A stretch of DNA of 64,000 bases from Nymphaea colorata (GCF_008831285.2 NC_045145.1:23018040-23082039), one strand, 5' to 3'; counted from the first letter of the stretch, positions 12,601-24,914 are shown. Notes: generated by a model not told the origin, from the letters alone. A program made the numbers and translations.

Positions 12601-14128
12601 TCATGATCATAAATAGGTTGAGAGCAAAACCCAAGTTAATCTGAAGGTCACACAATGAAAAATGGGATGTTGATGAACCTTGGAAGGACGAAAACCTTGC
12701 AATTCGAGCAAAGTTACTTCTGACCAATCATACCAAGCTAACATTCTGCCTCGAAATCATGAGGTTGGCAGTTGATCTTTCAATCAGGATCCCTATGATT
12801 CAGAAAGACCTAAACCCATAATTCAAGCCAAGGTTATCTCTCTTACAACCATCTCTAATGTCAAGAAACTGTTGCAGAACCTGAACATTTAGATGCAGTT
12901 CTGTCCAAATATTAAATTATTAAACATCTTAGTCCGATGAATTGGAATGGTGTTCATATTATATGCCCCACGTTGGAGATGACTCTCCACAAGTGATTCC
13001 ATTCAGATTGACACATGGATAATAAAATAATAGTATACTCAAGCTGGTAAATAAATAAACTCAACAGACATGTTCTTTGAGAATGCGAGCGGCCAACTAT
13101 AACCATTTTTATTTCAATTCTCCATCTATTATGAGAAGTAATCGTAATTGTAGCATGGTGGTAGTGGTGGTAGCTGCAGCAACGGTAAGAACAGGGGAAC
13201 GAAAAGCACCACCATATTCTTGAGAAAGAATAAAACCGGTGGTATTGAGAAACCCATAAACAAAGAAAAATGAAAGATACTGACCAAATGATCTGAGAAA
13301 GTAGTTTACACAAAGTCTATTTAGAAAAGGAAAATACACGACAATGGCTTTAGGAATTGATAGAAGCTCCTAAGAAATGGCAAAATGGCAAAAGTATAAA
13401 ATGTGAACCAAGGAACCAAATATGCTTAACAAACCTGATAAAATGAAAAGCTCTTTTGCCACAGAATATGTGTTACAACACTAACACTTAGCTTCAGTCT
13501 AGTCCAGAATCCAGATAATTAGTTTACCTATGCATCTAATGAATCAGACATAGCCTAAGAGATTACAATAAAACAAATTAGCATCAGCAGCACTGCTAAA
13601 TAAGTTCATCCCTGAGCCAGCTGAATGTTTATATTTCACCAGATTTCTCCAGCTGTTCTCTGTCTCACAGCATAAAGTACGGTGTCAATCGACTCTGACA
13701 AGGTTCGAGATTTTTTACGTGTAAGAAAAAATATAGTCGTATATAACAATTTCGTCCGAACTTTCAACAGAAGCAAAGATGGTTTAATGCCACCATATTA
13801 AAGAAAACAGAGAAAAAACACGTATAACCAGTCAATAAACAGAAGACATCTCCTAAAAACTCAAATAAACTGCACTCTTCTGTCTTCATTTAGTATCTCA
13901 TCATGTATTCACTGCCCTGTTCACATTGGCTTATCAGAACCTGAAAATACCAAGCCTGTTGAAGAAGCCCCCGAGTAACAACCCGTAAGAGAAGCAAAAT
14001 CAAAGTAACAATTTGGGCCAATCACTGTTAAGAATAACAAAGATATCTACTTTTCTTGAGATCAAATACACGAAAAGTAGAGTAGATCCACCATCCCTGC
14101 CATCATAAAGAGACTACACACAGTAGAT

Positions 14129-14740
14129 TCAGGAATTAGGAGCAGAAACCATTTCATTAACTGTTGAAACCTGAGGAGTGGAGCCAACAATAGGAGAACC
14201 AGTCAAAGGAGCCACAGCCAAAGAAGATGGGTCTGGGCTCACCGGAATCCCAATTGCAATAGGTTGAGCAGTTCCCAGTTCATCAGCCACACTCACAGGA
14301 CCTCTGCCACTTCCCAATTCCAAATCATCGACTGCCTTCAAGAGGGTGCACGACCGGCATATGGGACAAAATGGCGTCTTGAGCAGCCATAAGTCGACAC
14401 ACTCAGCATGGAAACTATGTTTGCAAAGAGGCAACAATCTACATTTATCACCCGTCTCGAAACTTTCCAAGCAGACAGCACAAGGAACAGGGCTACCCTT
14501 CTCCCCCACACATCCATAGTGAAAGCAAGGAAGCCTCTCTAGCTCATCTTTGCTCATTCCATCACGCACACCAATGTTCCTGTCTGCCCCTATATTGCTA
14601 AGCCCTCTCCTAATAGCCCTACCCACAACACAGATATGTATGAACACCAAAACCCCAATACCAATGAACAGCAAAATGATAGAAATGATGATTGCCATGA
14701 CCATTACCTGTGTGGCAATCCCTACAATCCTCTTATTCAT
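14129..14740 (-). CDS. ATL-family RING-H2 E3 ubiquitin ligase
   Basis: Predicted 203-residue intronless membrane-anchored E3 ligase. One transmembrane helix lies near the N-terminus (about residues 9-40, MVMAIIISIILLFIGIGV), followed by basic residues. The RING-H2 finger has C87, C90, C106, H108, H111, C114, C125 and C128. Its spacing of C-x2-C-x15-C-x-H-x2-H-x2-C-x10-C-x2-C is exactly the ATL type, with the conserved W118 and the proline after the seventh ligand. The usual GLD motif before the ring is replaced by GMSKDELERLP, a divergent form. The C-terminal ~70 residues are low-complexity and probably disordered. ATL proteins ubiquitinate membrane or defence-related targets; no substrate can be named here. 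The start is the first ATG giving the membrane helix. Confidence 0.9.
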   Translation of the reverse strand: MNKRIVGIATQVMVMAIIISIILLFIGIGVLVFIHICVVGRAIRRGLSNIGADRNIGVRDGMSKDELERLPCFHYGCVGEKGSPVPCAVCLESFETGDKCRLLPLCKHSFHAECVDLWLLKTPFCPICRSCTLLKAVDDLELGSGRGPVSVADELGTAQPIAIGIPVSPDPSSLAVAPLTGSPIVGSTPQVSTVNEMVSAPNS

Positions 14741-14777
14741 CCCACCCCTTCTGAAGTCTAGACCGCCGATGTTTCAT
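14733..14777 (-). CDS. 14-codon uORF overlapping the ATL start codon
   Basis: An ATG at 14775-14777 opens a frame of 14 codons (MKHRRSRLQKGWDE) that ends with TAA at 14733-14735. It therefore overlaps the main ATG (14738-14740) in another frame. If the leader is unspliced here, ribosomes starting at this ATG would bypass the main start. The context is weak (T at -3, A at +4), so leaky scanning is likely. Function is inferred from position only. Confidence 0.45.
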   Translation of the reverse strand: MKHRRSRLQKGWDE

Positions 14778-16699
14778 TAAGAGCAAGCAGCAGCAGCATT
14801 AGAAGAAGTAGAACCCTTACACTGTGGTTGGATGGATGGAAAGGAAAGGAAAACAATAAAAGGAAGAGAAAGCAGAAGAAAATAAGTAGAACTTACCACA
14901 GTCAGATTAGTTTGATGGGGATACGTGAAATTCTAGGTTAGAAAGATAAGAGATGGAACATCAGCACATGGGGACTGGGGAGTGCAGGAAATCAGAAAAT
15001 GCACGACAGAAGGACTCTACAGATTAAGAATTTTGCACTGTTATTTGTCGCCGATAGGCGGTGGTTTCTCTCGAGTCTCAATAGTGGAGTAGGTACAGAA
15101 AACTTCAAAGGAGGACGAAAACAAAGAGACAAGATTGCTATCATCGGTGCATGCGGGTATCAGAACAAAGTTGCGATACGCAACAGATATTGGCATGGAT
15201 GGTCAGGATTGGGCCGATTGGAATTTCGCCCTCCCTCCACCCTTTACGTCCTTTCCGCAGATTCCTGGACCAACCAACTGCTCTTTGCTTGACTTGTACA
15301 CAGGCCACGGATTCCATATTTCCTGGTGTACAACTTGATCTGCATCTGTAGAATATATACGGCAGATAAAAAGATTATGTAACCAATTGGTGGTAGAACG
15401 TGCAACAACATCCAGGTAATACGAGAAGTTCATGTGCAATAAAATTAAACTACAGAGTGGTGTTGATTCCTCGGAGCGCCCCCAGTAAAAAAACAGAGCC
15501 TATGTACAATAAAAATGAAGGGACGCGATGTGGCGTTATTAATTATCATGTTGTATTTCCGATGCGAACTGGTCGGATCCACGATGACTGAAATAAATTG
15601 GAGGTTGGGTCCAAATAGCACTAAATAGTGGAGGAGATGACGAAAGTTGAATATCGCGTCCGACTCAGTTGCAACTTAGATTCTCACTAGCACTAAAGGT
15701 AGATTATATTGCAAGGATAAGATTGTCTAACCATCTTTCCTCCATTTGTTTGTATTTTCTACACAGTATGAGGTCCAGTATGGACTTTGATCAGATACCT
15801 TAAGTTGAAGTAATTAATGGATTAGAGTTGCATTTGTGGAGCTTCTAGTGCAAGTGACAGAAGCACAGTTGAAAAATAGGTGGAAATCTACATTGAACAT
15901 TCAAATTCCTGAAGTAATTAGCCAGGTTTAATAAACTTTCCTTGGGTGGTACTTCGATAAATTCACCACCACCTATTGAATTTACTCATGATGTTCAATT
16001 TGAGATCTTTTCCAGATACACCAGATAAGGAGCTGAAAAATGGTGATATGACAAGATGGATGATTTTGGACTTAAGCTCATGAGAGGACCGTCTCCCAAA
16101 TTCAGATTCAACGTTAAGGGTGGACAAGTGATGAATAGATGATTGGAAGTTTCCTGATTCCTTTGCATGAGGGCACATCAAAGCCAAGCAGACACCCATT
16201 TACTGGAAATGATCCCAAGTCTTCAGTTCCTCTTTCAATGCCTGCAGCACAGTTGAAATTTACTGCACCTGAACTGAGTCTTCTTCTATCTGTTCATATT
16301 TAATAAAGGTTTAGTGGAAAATGATTCACCTCCATCCTGAAAAGGCCTGTCTTCGTTATAAGGGTTCCAGCCGTTTTGATTTATATCACAGGTGCAAGTG
16401 CGGGTGCAGGATTTGTCGACACATACATAGGTGCGGGTGCTGGTATGCCAATATATACGAACAACAATTAAAAATTGGCAAGCTGTGATTCTATCAATGA
16501 TTCGATGAAAAAGAAAGCAAATTTAGTCAATTGAGCACTTAGGCTCCAAGCATTAACCCATCACTTAAGCTCCTCCACAAAAAGGATCTCAAACCAAAGC
16601 ATTAAGAAAAATATGTGGGATCTTCTTGGTTTTCCACTGCCAAAAGATCGTCTCCTTCAATGTCTTCTCTGTCACCAAGGATCAGGCCAAGGATACTAC

Positions 16700-16894
16700 C
16701 AGGGGTGGAGCAAGGATTTTTTTTAGGAACGAGCCAAACAGTCCAATATTGAATCCGGGTATGGCCAAACTGAACTTGAATCTAAAAAATACATTGCACA
16801 ACTAAAACTTTTTAATTTTTTCAATGTATTTTTTTTTTCAAATAATTGGGGTGGGGCCATGGCCTAGGTGGCCCACCCCCTCCCTCCGCCCCTG
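16700..16894. mobile_element. hAT-type MITE with CAGGGGYGGAG ends
   Basis: A 195-bp element with ends caggggtggag and ctccgcccctg, an 11-bp inverted repeat with one mismatch. It is flanked by gatactac (16692-16699) and aatactac (16895-16902), an 8-bp target duplication with 7 of 8 bases matching. An 8-bp duplication and a CAGGG start are marks of the hAT superfamily. It is non-coding. A second family member in inverted orientation lies at 31535-31710. Confidence 0.8.
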
Positions 16895-17184
16895 AATACT
16901 ACAATTAGGACGGTAAATGAGGGGCACATGTTGGTGAGATTTATATTTTTCAAGGTTCAATCGGCCTTTAACAAGCTAACTGCGGCTCAGGCTCTCAAAG
17001 AATTCAAGGTAAAAAACCATGTTTAAACTGGCTTAGCTAAACAAGAAGTGCACCATTGAAAATCAAACCTGGAAGTTGTGAAATTATGATTGTGGAGTAA
17101 CTGAGATCCTAACTGCTATAGAATATGATAACCGATATCATTCTTTGTTTCTCTCTTGGAAATGCAAAAGGAAGGCAGTCAAAG

Positions 17185-17728
17185 TAGGGCAACACAACGA
17201 GCAGAGCCAACTCGGGCTCGACTCGAACTCCCTTAAAAAAACTCGGCTTGTAGTCGACTCGTTTATAAACGAGTCGAGTTCAAGCTTATAAAAATAATCG
17301 AAACGATAAATGAGTCGAGTTTGAGTTTCAGAAACTCAACTCGTTTATAATCTACTCGACTCGCAAACTGGTATTCTATATAATATTATCAAAACCGGTT
17401 CACTGAATCACCAGTTTTAACTTTTAGGGCAAATACAAATTTCCACAAATTACACGAGTTAAACGAGTTACATGAGTTAACACTTACACGAGTTGATGCT
17501 TACATGAGTTAACACTAAAGAGATAACACTAAACGAGTTAAACGAGTCTAGTTCGAGCTCCATTTTGTGTTAATTGAGTCGACCTCGAGCTTGCCATAAG
17601 GAGCTCGACTCAATTTCGAGCCAAGCTCAAGCTTGAGTTTTTTGAGCCGAGTCGAGTTCTAGTTTTTTGAGCTGAGTTGAGCTCGAGCTGACCAAGTTTG
17701 GGCTCAACTCAGCTGGTGTGCAGTCCTA
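17185..17728. mobile_element. hAT-type non-autonomous element rich in GAGCTCGAGTCGAG
   Basis: A 544-bp element from tagggcaacacaacgagc to gctggtgtgcagtccta, flanked on both sides by a perfect 8-bp duplication, agtcaaag (17177-17184 and 17729-17736). The interior consists of variants of ctcgagtcgagct and acgagttaaacgag on both strands and can fold on itself. The 8-bp duplication supports hAT-type transposition. Relatives lie at 29577-30050 and 60003-60335. Confidence 0.8.
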
Positions 17729-18204
17729 AGTCAAAGTGTAGAGAGATAAATCAAAACGGCAAGGGTTTAAGGGACAAACTTGATTTCATCGAGGACTTCG
17801 TTAATCTTGTTAAATACTTTGAATGGTAGTATTAATGCACAAAATTTTTGTACACCAGTATGGTTAATGATGAAAACACCTTTGGTTAATAAAAAAGTGA
17901 ACTTTTTTTAGGGATAAAAAAGGAAAACGAAAAAAGATTTAAGATTAAAAAAGACAATTTTTTAAATAACTTTTAAAATATCCCCACTCCCTACCCATTT
18001 TTGTTGGTGTACATATGTTGTGTGCACTGAACGGCTAGCTTGCACAACAAGTGGAGCAACTCAAGCTTGTCTCATTTTCTTAAATGAGTTGAGTTACTCA
18101 ACCTTGACTCATTGATTAGATGAGTTGAGTTTGTGCCAATGGTGAGCTTGTACTAAGATGTATGTTTACATTCACAACCTGTGACTTAATCTAAACTATT
18201 TTTT

Positions 18205-18206
<2 letters not shown>

Positions 18207-18247
<41 letters not shown>

Positions 18248-18255
18248 ATATATAT
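18207..18255. repeat. AT microsatellite
   Basis: About 24 AT/TA dinucleotides with one phase break near 18237. The tract is palindromic and prone to slippage. Confidence 0.9.
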
Positions 18256-18879
18256 TGAGACAATAAAATGAAAATGTATAACAAAATTTGGGAACAAGAA
18301 ATCCTCTACATACAAGAATAAACTGAAAAAACAAAATAAAAAGAACGAAATATACAAAACAACAACACAACAAAGAAAGAGAGGAGAGGGAAAGGGATAA
18401 GTAGATACTAGGCTTCAATATGCCAAACGTTAGGACATTTGATTTTAAGATTAGACATCTTTTCGACAAAAAAAAAAAAAAAGTCATAGCACTTGCCTTG
18501 AATCAAACAGCTCTTAGAAATGAAATTGATTGGAAAAAGGAATTTAAATTGTTGAAACTACCCAATTGCATGTCTCCTGAAAAATAATGCAAGTTAATCT
18601 TTACATATATGGAAGGGCAAACTGAGTTGAGCGGCTACAATAAAAGTTTTCCAGAGACAAATGTCTTGGGTTCAATCTCTAGCCAGGCAGTATCAAGTAG
18701 CTGAACTATACTAATCATAAAGTATGGATGTAAAGATAAAATAGGTCAACTACTTAAGCTGCCTCTTGTATCATCTCTTACCATGTCAACTTGATAGAAC
18801 AGTGACAATAAGCTATATTGTGTATTGGACATAGGCGCACACAAATTACTTAATTACTTATTAGCATCTCATAGCTATT

Positions 18880-19091
18880 TACTGGCAAAATCCAGTTCAA
18901 AATTCGGACTCGGATTTAGATATAAATATAAAAATCGGATTCGGATCGGATTTTGGATTGTAAAATCGGATTTTTGATTTGGATTTGGATATGACTTTTT
19001 TTTATTCGATTTCGAATATAAATATGTGAATATCCGAAAACGGATATGATTAAGGATATATCTGATCCAAATCCGATCTGTTGACATCCCT
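18880..19091. repeat. GGGATGTCAA-family element, left end lost
   Basis: The right end ttgacatccct (19081-19091) matches the terminal repeat of the element at 46918-47319. The interior is made of cggatttggat and atccgaatc variants as in that family. No matching left terminal repeat is visible near 18880. Confidence 0.5.
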
Positions 19092-20892
19092 ATCCACCAC
19101 TAGTATATAAGGATAGTTATCGATTATAATATATATCTAATCCACATGTGAAATATCATTTAGGGACTTCAAGAAGATTTGTTCACACGGTTTTTTATCG
19201 AGGATTAAATGTCGCTTACGTATGGCTTGATTAACGCTATATTAATAAAGATTATACTCGAAACTTTAGTTAATCAACTGTATTGGGGGCGTAGGAAATA
19301 CATATTTTACTTGGATTAATTGTGTCACTACCTTGTATTATTCTGAATAATGAAGGTTCATTTATTATTCCCATCAGCCACCTTGAGGGATGAGGGCAAT
19401 CTTATGTATAGAAATAAGTCACATTATGACCAAATATGAGGCTGACATTGAATGCATGCATCTCTTGACATGTTCTATGGTAGAGACAGATAATCGGAAA
19501 TATAGTATTTTTGACAAGGTCCCAATCATGCATTTATTTACCCATCATTTTCAAGCGTTGCGTGGACAAAAAAAAATAGTTAAGAGGTGAATCATCAATT
19601 AATAATAACTCCACGCGAAGCATCAGTGACATATATTGTCTACATCAGCAACAGGATTACATACTTTTTTATGGTGAAAAAAATCTCTCTCAGTGTTCGC
19701 TATGTCGGTTTGACATGTATGTATGGTCACATTCACAACAATATATTATAAAATGTCCCCAAAAGAAAAAAGCAAAAAGGGTCGTGTACACTTGCGGAGA
19801 CACATGCCAGCTTGTATCAACAGCGAAAGTTATAGAAATTTTTGGATTTGGATGGAAGGTCAAACTATAGTTTCAAAATTTTAACAAAGATCGAAATATA
19901 AATTTATTACTATAAACTAAACTAATTTTTTTGAAAATTACATGTAAAGTTTTTAAATTAATAGCTGGACCCTCGAACTTGGCCTCTGACTTGTATAGGC
20001 AGCTGTCGGATGGTTCTACGAAATGTATTTATTTATAAAATAGTGCTCGCCCAACTATTTGCTTTGTTTATGCCCAGCTATCAATCATTATATGTATATT
20101 TACAGGTCTAATTTTTTTTTTTTTTGAGTTAGTGCTCCTCAGTCAAAAGTTTCTAGCTACTCTATTTCGAAGTCATGTAGCCCCTCTTAAATGTTTAGAA
20201 CTCAACATCCCAGGTCAGGGAACATATGCTCTTTTTAGGACCCAAGCGCGAGCACACACACATACACACAAACACACATGATAAATAAATCTTGGTTTGA
20301 AGGAGGCCAAAACTTTGTTGGAAGCCGGTTGGATGTTCAAAAATGTTTGAAAAGAAGCATTGATAGTAATTAAAAACAATGCCTTAACATGGTTTTTTGC
20401 CCCATCCAGTGGGCCTATGAAGTATTGGTTTACAGTTTGAACTTGTAAGATGTGATTACAATTGCAAATGCAATTCCCAAGCAATCCATAAAGCGGGTTG
20501 AGTTGTAATGAGCTCATATATAGACCTATCTCTTTATTTAAAAGGGCAAGCATGACAAGGACATAAAGTGAAAGATACAATTCACCATGTAAGAAGGAGA
20601 GAGAGAGAAGGGAGGGTGCAACTAGGACTCCGACCATCCTAAAAACCTGACCTATCAACACCAAGCCGAGTGTGATGCCCACAGGAATCGAATCTGAGAT
20701 GTGCTGTTCAGTCCAATCAATTATTCTACATTATAATCCAAGGAAAGTTAAGGGCCTTTTGAGAAGTTTATTCGAAAACAAACAATACAGAGGCATCATC
20801 GCTTTAGTAATACTAGTATCCACTTATAATAGAGTTCCAAATACACATTATTTGTATCCACACATTTTCCCCATTGAGATAGTCCTTGGAGT

Positions 20893-23588
20893 TCAAGGCC
20901 AGGCCAACCAGCCGAAGTTTTCTTCCTCCGGTTGCTCAGCCATGCCGCAGAAGTCCGAAAAATAGCTTGATCCCTCTCCGTCCATGCACAACTGCTCGTT
21001 CCTTTCCTTATCTTCATCATCTGGTTGCATGCTCATGTATCCCAGAAAGCTGGAGTTCCCGCTGTCGATCAGCTGCGGGCCGTCGTCGTCCACAACCACG
21101 CTTCCGCCGGAGCTCAGGCCTTCCTCCGGCTTACCTCCTGATCCTGCACTAGCAGCACCTGTTTCCGGCAGCGAGATCTGTTTTTGCTGATCCACCGTCC
21201 CCTTTGCTCTCAGTTTCGATTGCAGTGAGACGACCTGCACTTAGATGACGAGCAAAATTCTAAGACAATGCCCAGGCAATGCCAACCTGATTCACGTGAT
21301 CCGACCAAATTCTTGATTAAATCAAGATATCAACAAAACCGAAAGATGAAGGTTCAGTCGTCGATTGTCCTTTAAAATGTTACAAGAGTATAATTTTTGG
21401 ATAAATTAAAATGTCATAAAAAAACACCAAGAATGAAAAGTGTTGATTTGATATTAGAAATACTGAAAATATTTTATGATTTTGTTACAAAATTAAGGTA
21501 AAATACCCAAATGTCAAACAGCTATGAAAAGCATGATTAAGAACCCATAATAATCAAAGTCAATTATAAAAAAAAAAAAAGCTTTTGTGTTAACCTTCTA
21601 ATATGCTAATAGTTAAATAGAAAATCTAATTTTATAAAATAATATGTTACCCTGTAATTTATCTAATAATTCATTTGTCACTAGAATAGGAAGTGGTGCT
21701 TATCAAGTGTTAATACTAAATTATAGCCGGTTTAGTTCTTAAATGACCAATCAAGTTTCAAGAGAGATCAGTCTATTTATTAGCTCATGTGGGTCCCAAA
21801 GCCTCTTGCCCAGAGGCCTAATTAAGCTCAAGCAGAGACGGATCGTATCGAAGCACGACTCGTACCGTTTCGATGTCGCGGTCATGTTTTAGATCCAAGC
21901 CGAGGAAGGCGAAAAAGGTCAACAAAAGTATAGCGGGGTATCACCGTCCATCAGGATGATGGACGGTCGAGGCTGCTGTTGGCATGACGTGGGTTCCACT
22001 ATTTGTGCAACGAACGGTGGAGATGAAAGGCAGTGACGTGAAAGTGCGTTTTTTTTATTTATTTGACGGATCGGGAAATTTAAATCGGTTTGGGGATCCG
22101 ATACGGTACGCACCTCCGACTTGAGCTTCTCGTTTTCCCTGACCAGGCCCTGGTAGTCGGAGGTCAACGAGTCGTAGGCGGACTTGAGGAGGTCGTAGTC
22201 CCGCTCCAGCTGCTTGGTCTTCCACCGGGCCCGCCGGTTCTGGAACCAGACCGCCACCTGCCTCGGCTGCAGCCCGAGCTTCCTCGCCAGCTGAGACTTC
22301 CGCTCCGGCTCCAGCTTGTTCTCCGCCTCGAAGCTCCTCTCCAGCAGGTGGACCTGCTCGGGCGTCAGCCGCCGCTTCTTCTCCGGCGTGTGCTCGTCCA
22401 GCAGCTCGTCGTCCAGCAACTCGTCCGGTATTCCGTAGAACGACTGCGGCAACGCCTTCTCGATGGCGATCATCGACCGGGACGCTGAAGCGGGAATATT
22501 TACATTGTTAAGGGTGATTCTGTAAATTGAAACTTCATCTGATTTTCTAACCAGCTATTGCTAGAGAAGAAAATTTGTCAAAAGATCTTAAATGCATTTG
22601 AGTGAGGACCGAAAATGTGGACAAATGGTCAAAGCAACCCTCCTACACTTTGGGAAAGACCAGCATGTCCTTGTTCCGTCGTCGCTCCTTGAGCTTTCAA
22701 GATTTTCCGACAAATTGATTCTTAAGGAGTTTAGATTATCTGAATCTGGATCATTTATCTAATTGATTTCTCATGTTCAATCTAATTTGCAACATGGCAG
22801 TTCATTGTTGTACTTGTTGTTTATAAGCACTGGATTTCCTCCGGAGTTACTTAATCATAGATTTCTTCGTCTGTAATTCCTTCTTTTTATGTTCTGTGCT
22901 TGTTGAAAAATCTCAAGCTCTGAAGGCTTTCGAATTAGGACGAAGCAAACATGAATCAATCATGTGATCGCTGTACTCCTCAAGTGGCTTTCTTTTTCCT
23001 GTTTGGGTTTAAGAAATATAATCAAAATTGGCAAGAAAAGCAAATCATGACAAGACATAATTGATTTTTTGTCTGCATCAAAAATCACGTTGGATCTAAT
23101 TTTGGTTCTCATGAAAGGGAAAGCAGTATGATTCTGACCATGAAAATCTGAAAGCATCACACTGAAGGACTCGATCTGCTGCTTTCGAAATTAATAAGAA
23201 GCTAAGAATACACACTCCATAGCCTTTTCAACTCAATGATAAACACAAATTACTGAACTTAGAAGCGCAGTTCAGTAGAGGCATGATCTATTGAAGATCA
23301 TGGTGGAAGAGTCAAATTACTGTTCTTGTAAAGGCAAAGACGAGAGATTAACACTGAAATTGCTCAAGAAAATCTATTATGAACTGTAAGTAAGAAGAAT
23401 TTCGTAGTTTTAGATCAACATATCATGGAACCCAAGATGAATACAGCATGATGAGCCAAATTAAATTTCAGAGAGAAACCGATTAGGGAAGATTTGATGA
23501 ATATTTTACCTTGGAAAATGGGGTCGGGGTTCCCGAAGAAGAACATATTCCCCGGGCAGCCGTTAACGAAAAGACGACCGGAATCCAT
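20893..23588 (-). CDS. Class I HD-Zip transcription factor, HAT5/ATHB1-like (3 exons)
   Basis: Exons on the minus strand are 23588-23510, 22484-22114 and 21234-20893, all with GT/AG borders. They encode 263 residues. Exon 1 gives MDSGRLFV...[12 protein letters not shown] and joins in phase to [10 protein letters not shown]. The homeodomain (about residues 61-120) carries [18 protein letters not shown] and the recognition helix [11 protein letters not shown]. The leucine zipper follows directly ([16 protein letters not shown]) and crosses the second splice site ([13 protein letters not shown]). The C-terminus is acidic and ends FGWLAWP. N-terminal FFFGNPDP, the PEKKRRL junction and the W-P tail match Arabidopsis HAT5/ATHB1 (272 aa) better than other HD-Zip I clades. 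HD-Zip I dimers bind a pseudopalindrome of the CAATNATTG type in the nucleus. Introns are 1025 and 879 nt. Confidence 0.93.
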
Positions 23589-23723
23589 CCGCCGGAAGGG
23601 AGAAATCCTTCCAACAAGATAATCAAATCTACAGCTCTAATTTCAGGACGTCACTTGTATATATGAAGAGAATCTTACACCTCAAAGCCACAACTGTTGT
23701 TGCACCCTGGACGGCACTCTGTA

Positions 23724-23810
23724 CTAACAGTCGACGAACTTGTGGCGGAAGAAGCTGGTGGTCCAGAGCAACCTGAGGCGGGTTTCCAGAGGAGATAGAG
23801 CAAATCCCAT
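23724..23810 (-). CDS. 28-codon upstream ORF in the HD-Zip leader, candidate CPuORF
   Basis: The frame starts at ATG 23808-23810 in strong context (A at -3, G at +4) and stops at TAG 23724-23726, 135 nt before the HD-Zip start codon on the same strand. The peptide begins MGFALSP and ends LLWTTSFFRHKFVDC. An in-frame upstream extension to 24062 exists but is low-complexity. Arabidopsis ATHB1 is known to carry a conserved-peptide uORF that represses translation of the main frame (catalogued as CPuORF33). Position, size and a well-formed C-terminal peptide make this the likely counterpart. I have not aligned it. Confidence 0.65.
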   Translation of the reverse strand: MGFALSPLETRLRLLWTTSFFRHKFVDC

Positions 23811-24868
23811 AATGAGAAATCCGGGAGTTCGTCGATTTCTCCGGCCAAATTGGCCGGCAGAATAGGCGGGGCAAAGGAAGGAGGATGAAGGGAGGGCCGG
23901 GAGATGGAGAGGAGACTTTGAGCTGGTAGTAATGGTGGTGCTCGTGGCAGTGGTGGCGACTAAAGGGATTGGACTTGGAAGATATGCTATAAAAAGAGGA
24001 GAAAACGAATCCACCAGCTTTATTTTACCTCTTTCCTTTTTTTTAATGCTGCAAATGCCCACCCCATTATTTTTTTTTTCTTTATTTTGTCTTGTGTACC
24101 TTTTTCAGGTGGTCGGAATCTGACCCACATGGCCGGAAGTATCGAGCCCCGGCAAAATTAGCTTTGACGATCGTATGAAATGACCAAGTTGCCATCAATG
24201 ATGAAGACCCCCATTTGGGCATTAATTTCGAAATGACCAAACTACCCTTCCTTCTTCTTCTTCTTCTTTCTCTCTCAATAACATGTGTTATTTTCTTGAA
24301 CTATAAAATGTGAGATCATGACATTTAAGTGAAAGAGTATATCATAATAAGTTGTTAACCTCTTGATCACCGGGAACTTATAAAACCTGCCTTGTTCAAT
24401 TAGTAGTACTAGAATTTATGTAAAAGGTGAAAGGAAAAAAAAACATAAACTTTTATGTGTACATAGTGAGTACTTTTTAACTTGAAAGCATAACTTCTTC
24501 TGTACTTTATCTGTGCACTGTACATTTGCTATATTATGGGAAAGCGACTGTAAGTTTAGGTTATTTACATTGTCTACGTATTTATAGTCTAGAGGATAAA
24601 AAAAAAAAACAGTGTTACGTGTTGCATCATAGATTGATGAAATGAACTTCATATACTTTTAACATAATTTAGTTCTACACATGGTCCTTTTAGTAGCTTA
24701 GTAAGCTTTTAAGGCATCAAAAATGTTTAGAATCTCTCTCGCTCTCACACCTTAGATGCTAGATCCTTTGGTACTAAACCCGTTAGAAGATAAGGATTTT
24801 AGTAACTTAATGTTAGTTGTCATTTTTTCTTCTTCTTTCTTTCAACTGTCAATGTCAATTGATTGAGA

Positions 24869-24869
<1 letters not shown>

Positions 24870-24914
<45 letters not shown>
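24870..24914. repeat. CT microsatellite
   Basis: About 22 uninterrupted TC dinucleotides follow gattgagata; an obvious length-polymorphism marker. Confidence 0.92.

Larger units (their letters stand above)
6692..14128. other. Long spacer with MITE-like elements, no convincing gene
   Basis: The first ~200 bases are probably the PUB 3' untranslated region. The rest holds MITE-like elements (listed) and AT-rich sequence. Between 10.9 and 13.4 kb the base composition is more balanced and there are short open frames, for example 10917-11123 (68 codons), but none shows a motif I recognise. The last ~270 bases before 14129 probably include the ATL 3' untranslated region. Confidence 0.5.
14778..20892. 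other. Spacer with hAT-type MITEs and microsatellites
   Basis: The first few hundred bases upstream of 14778 are presumably the ATL leader and promoter. No intact gene is seen beyond. Two hAT-type elements, an AT microsatellite and a GGGATGTCAA-type relic are listed separately. A tract at 15960-16300 has a short plus-strand peptide (DDFGLKLMRGPSPKFRFNV, about 16056-16115) broken by stops; I could not assign it. Confidence 0.5.

Noticed and set aside
15960..16300. Possible gene relic with peptide DDFGLKLMRGPSPKFRFNV
   Set aside because: Stops in all frames within ~100 bp and no recognisable family; kept only as a note in the spacer entry.
22090..22488. 132-codon plus-strand ORF opposite HD-Zip exon 2
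   Set aside because: Antisense shadow of the GC-rich homeodomain exon, Leu/Arg/Pro-rich with no motif.
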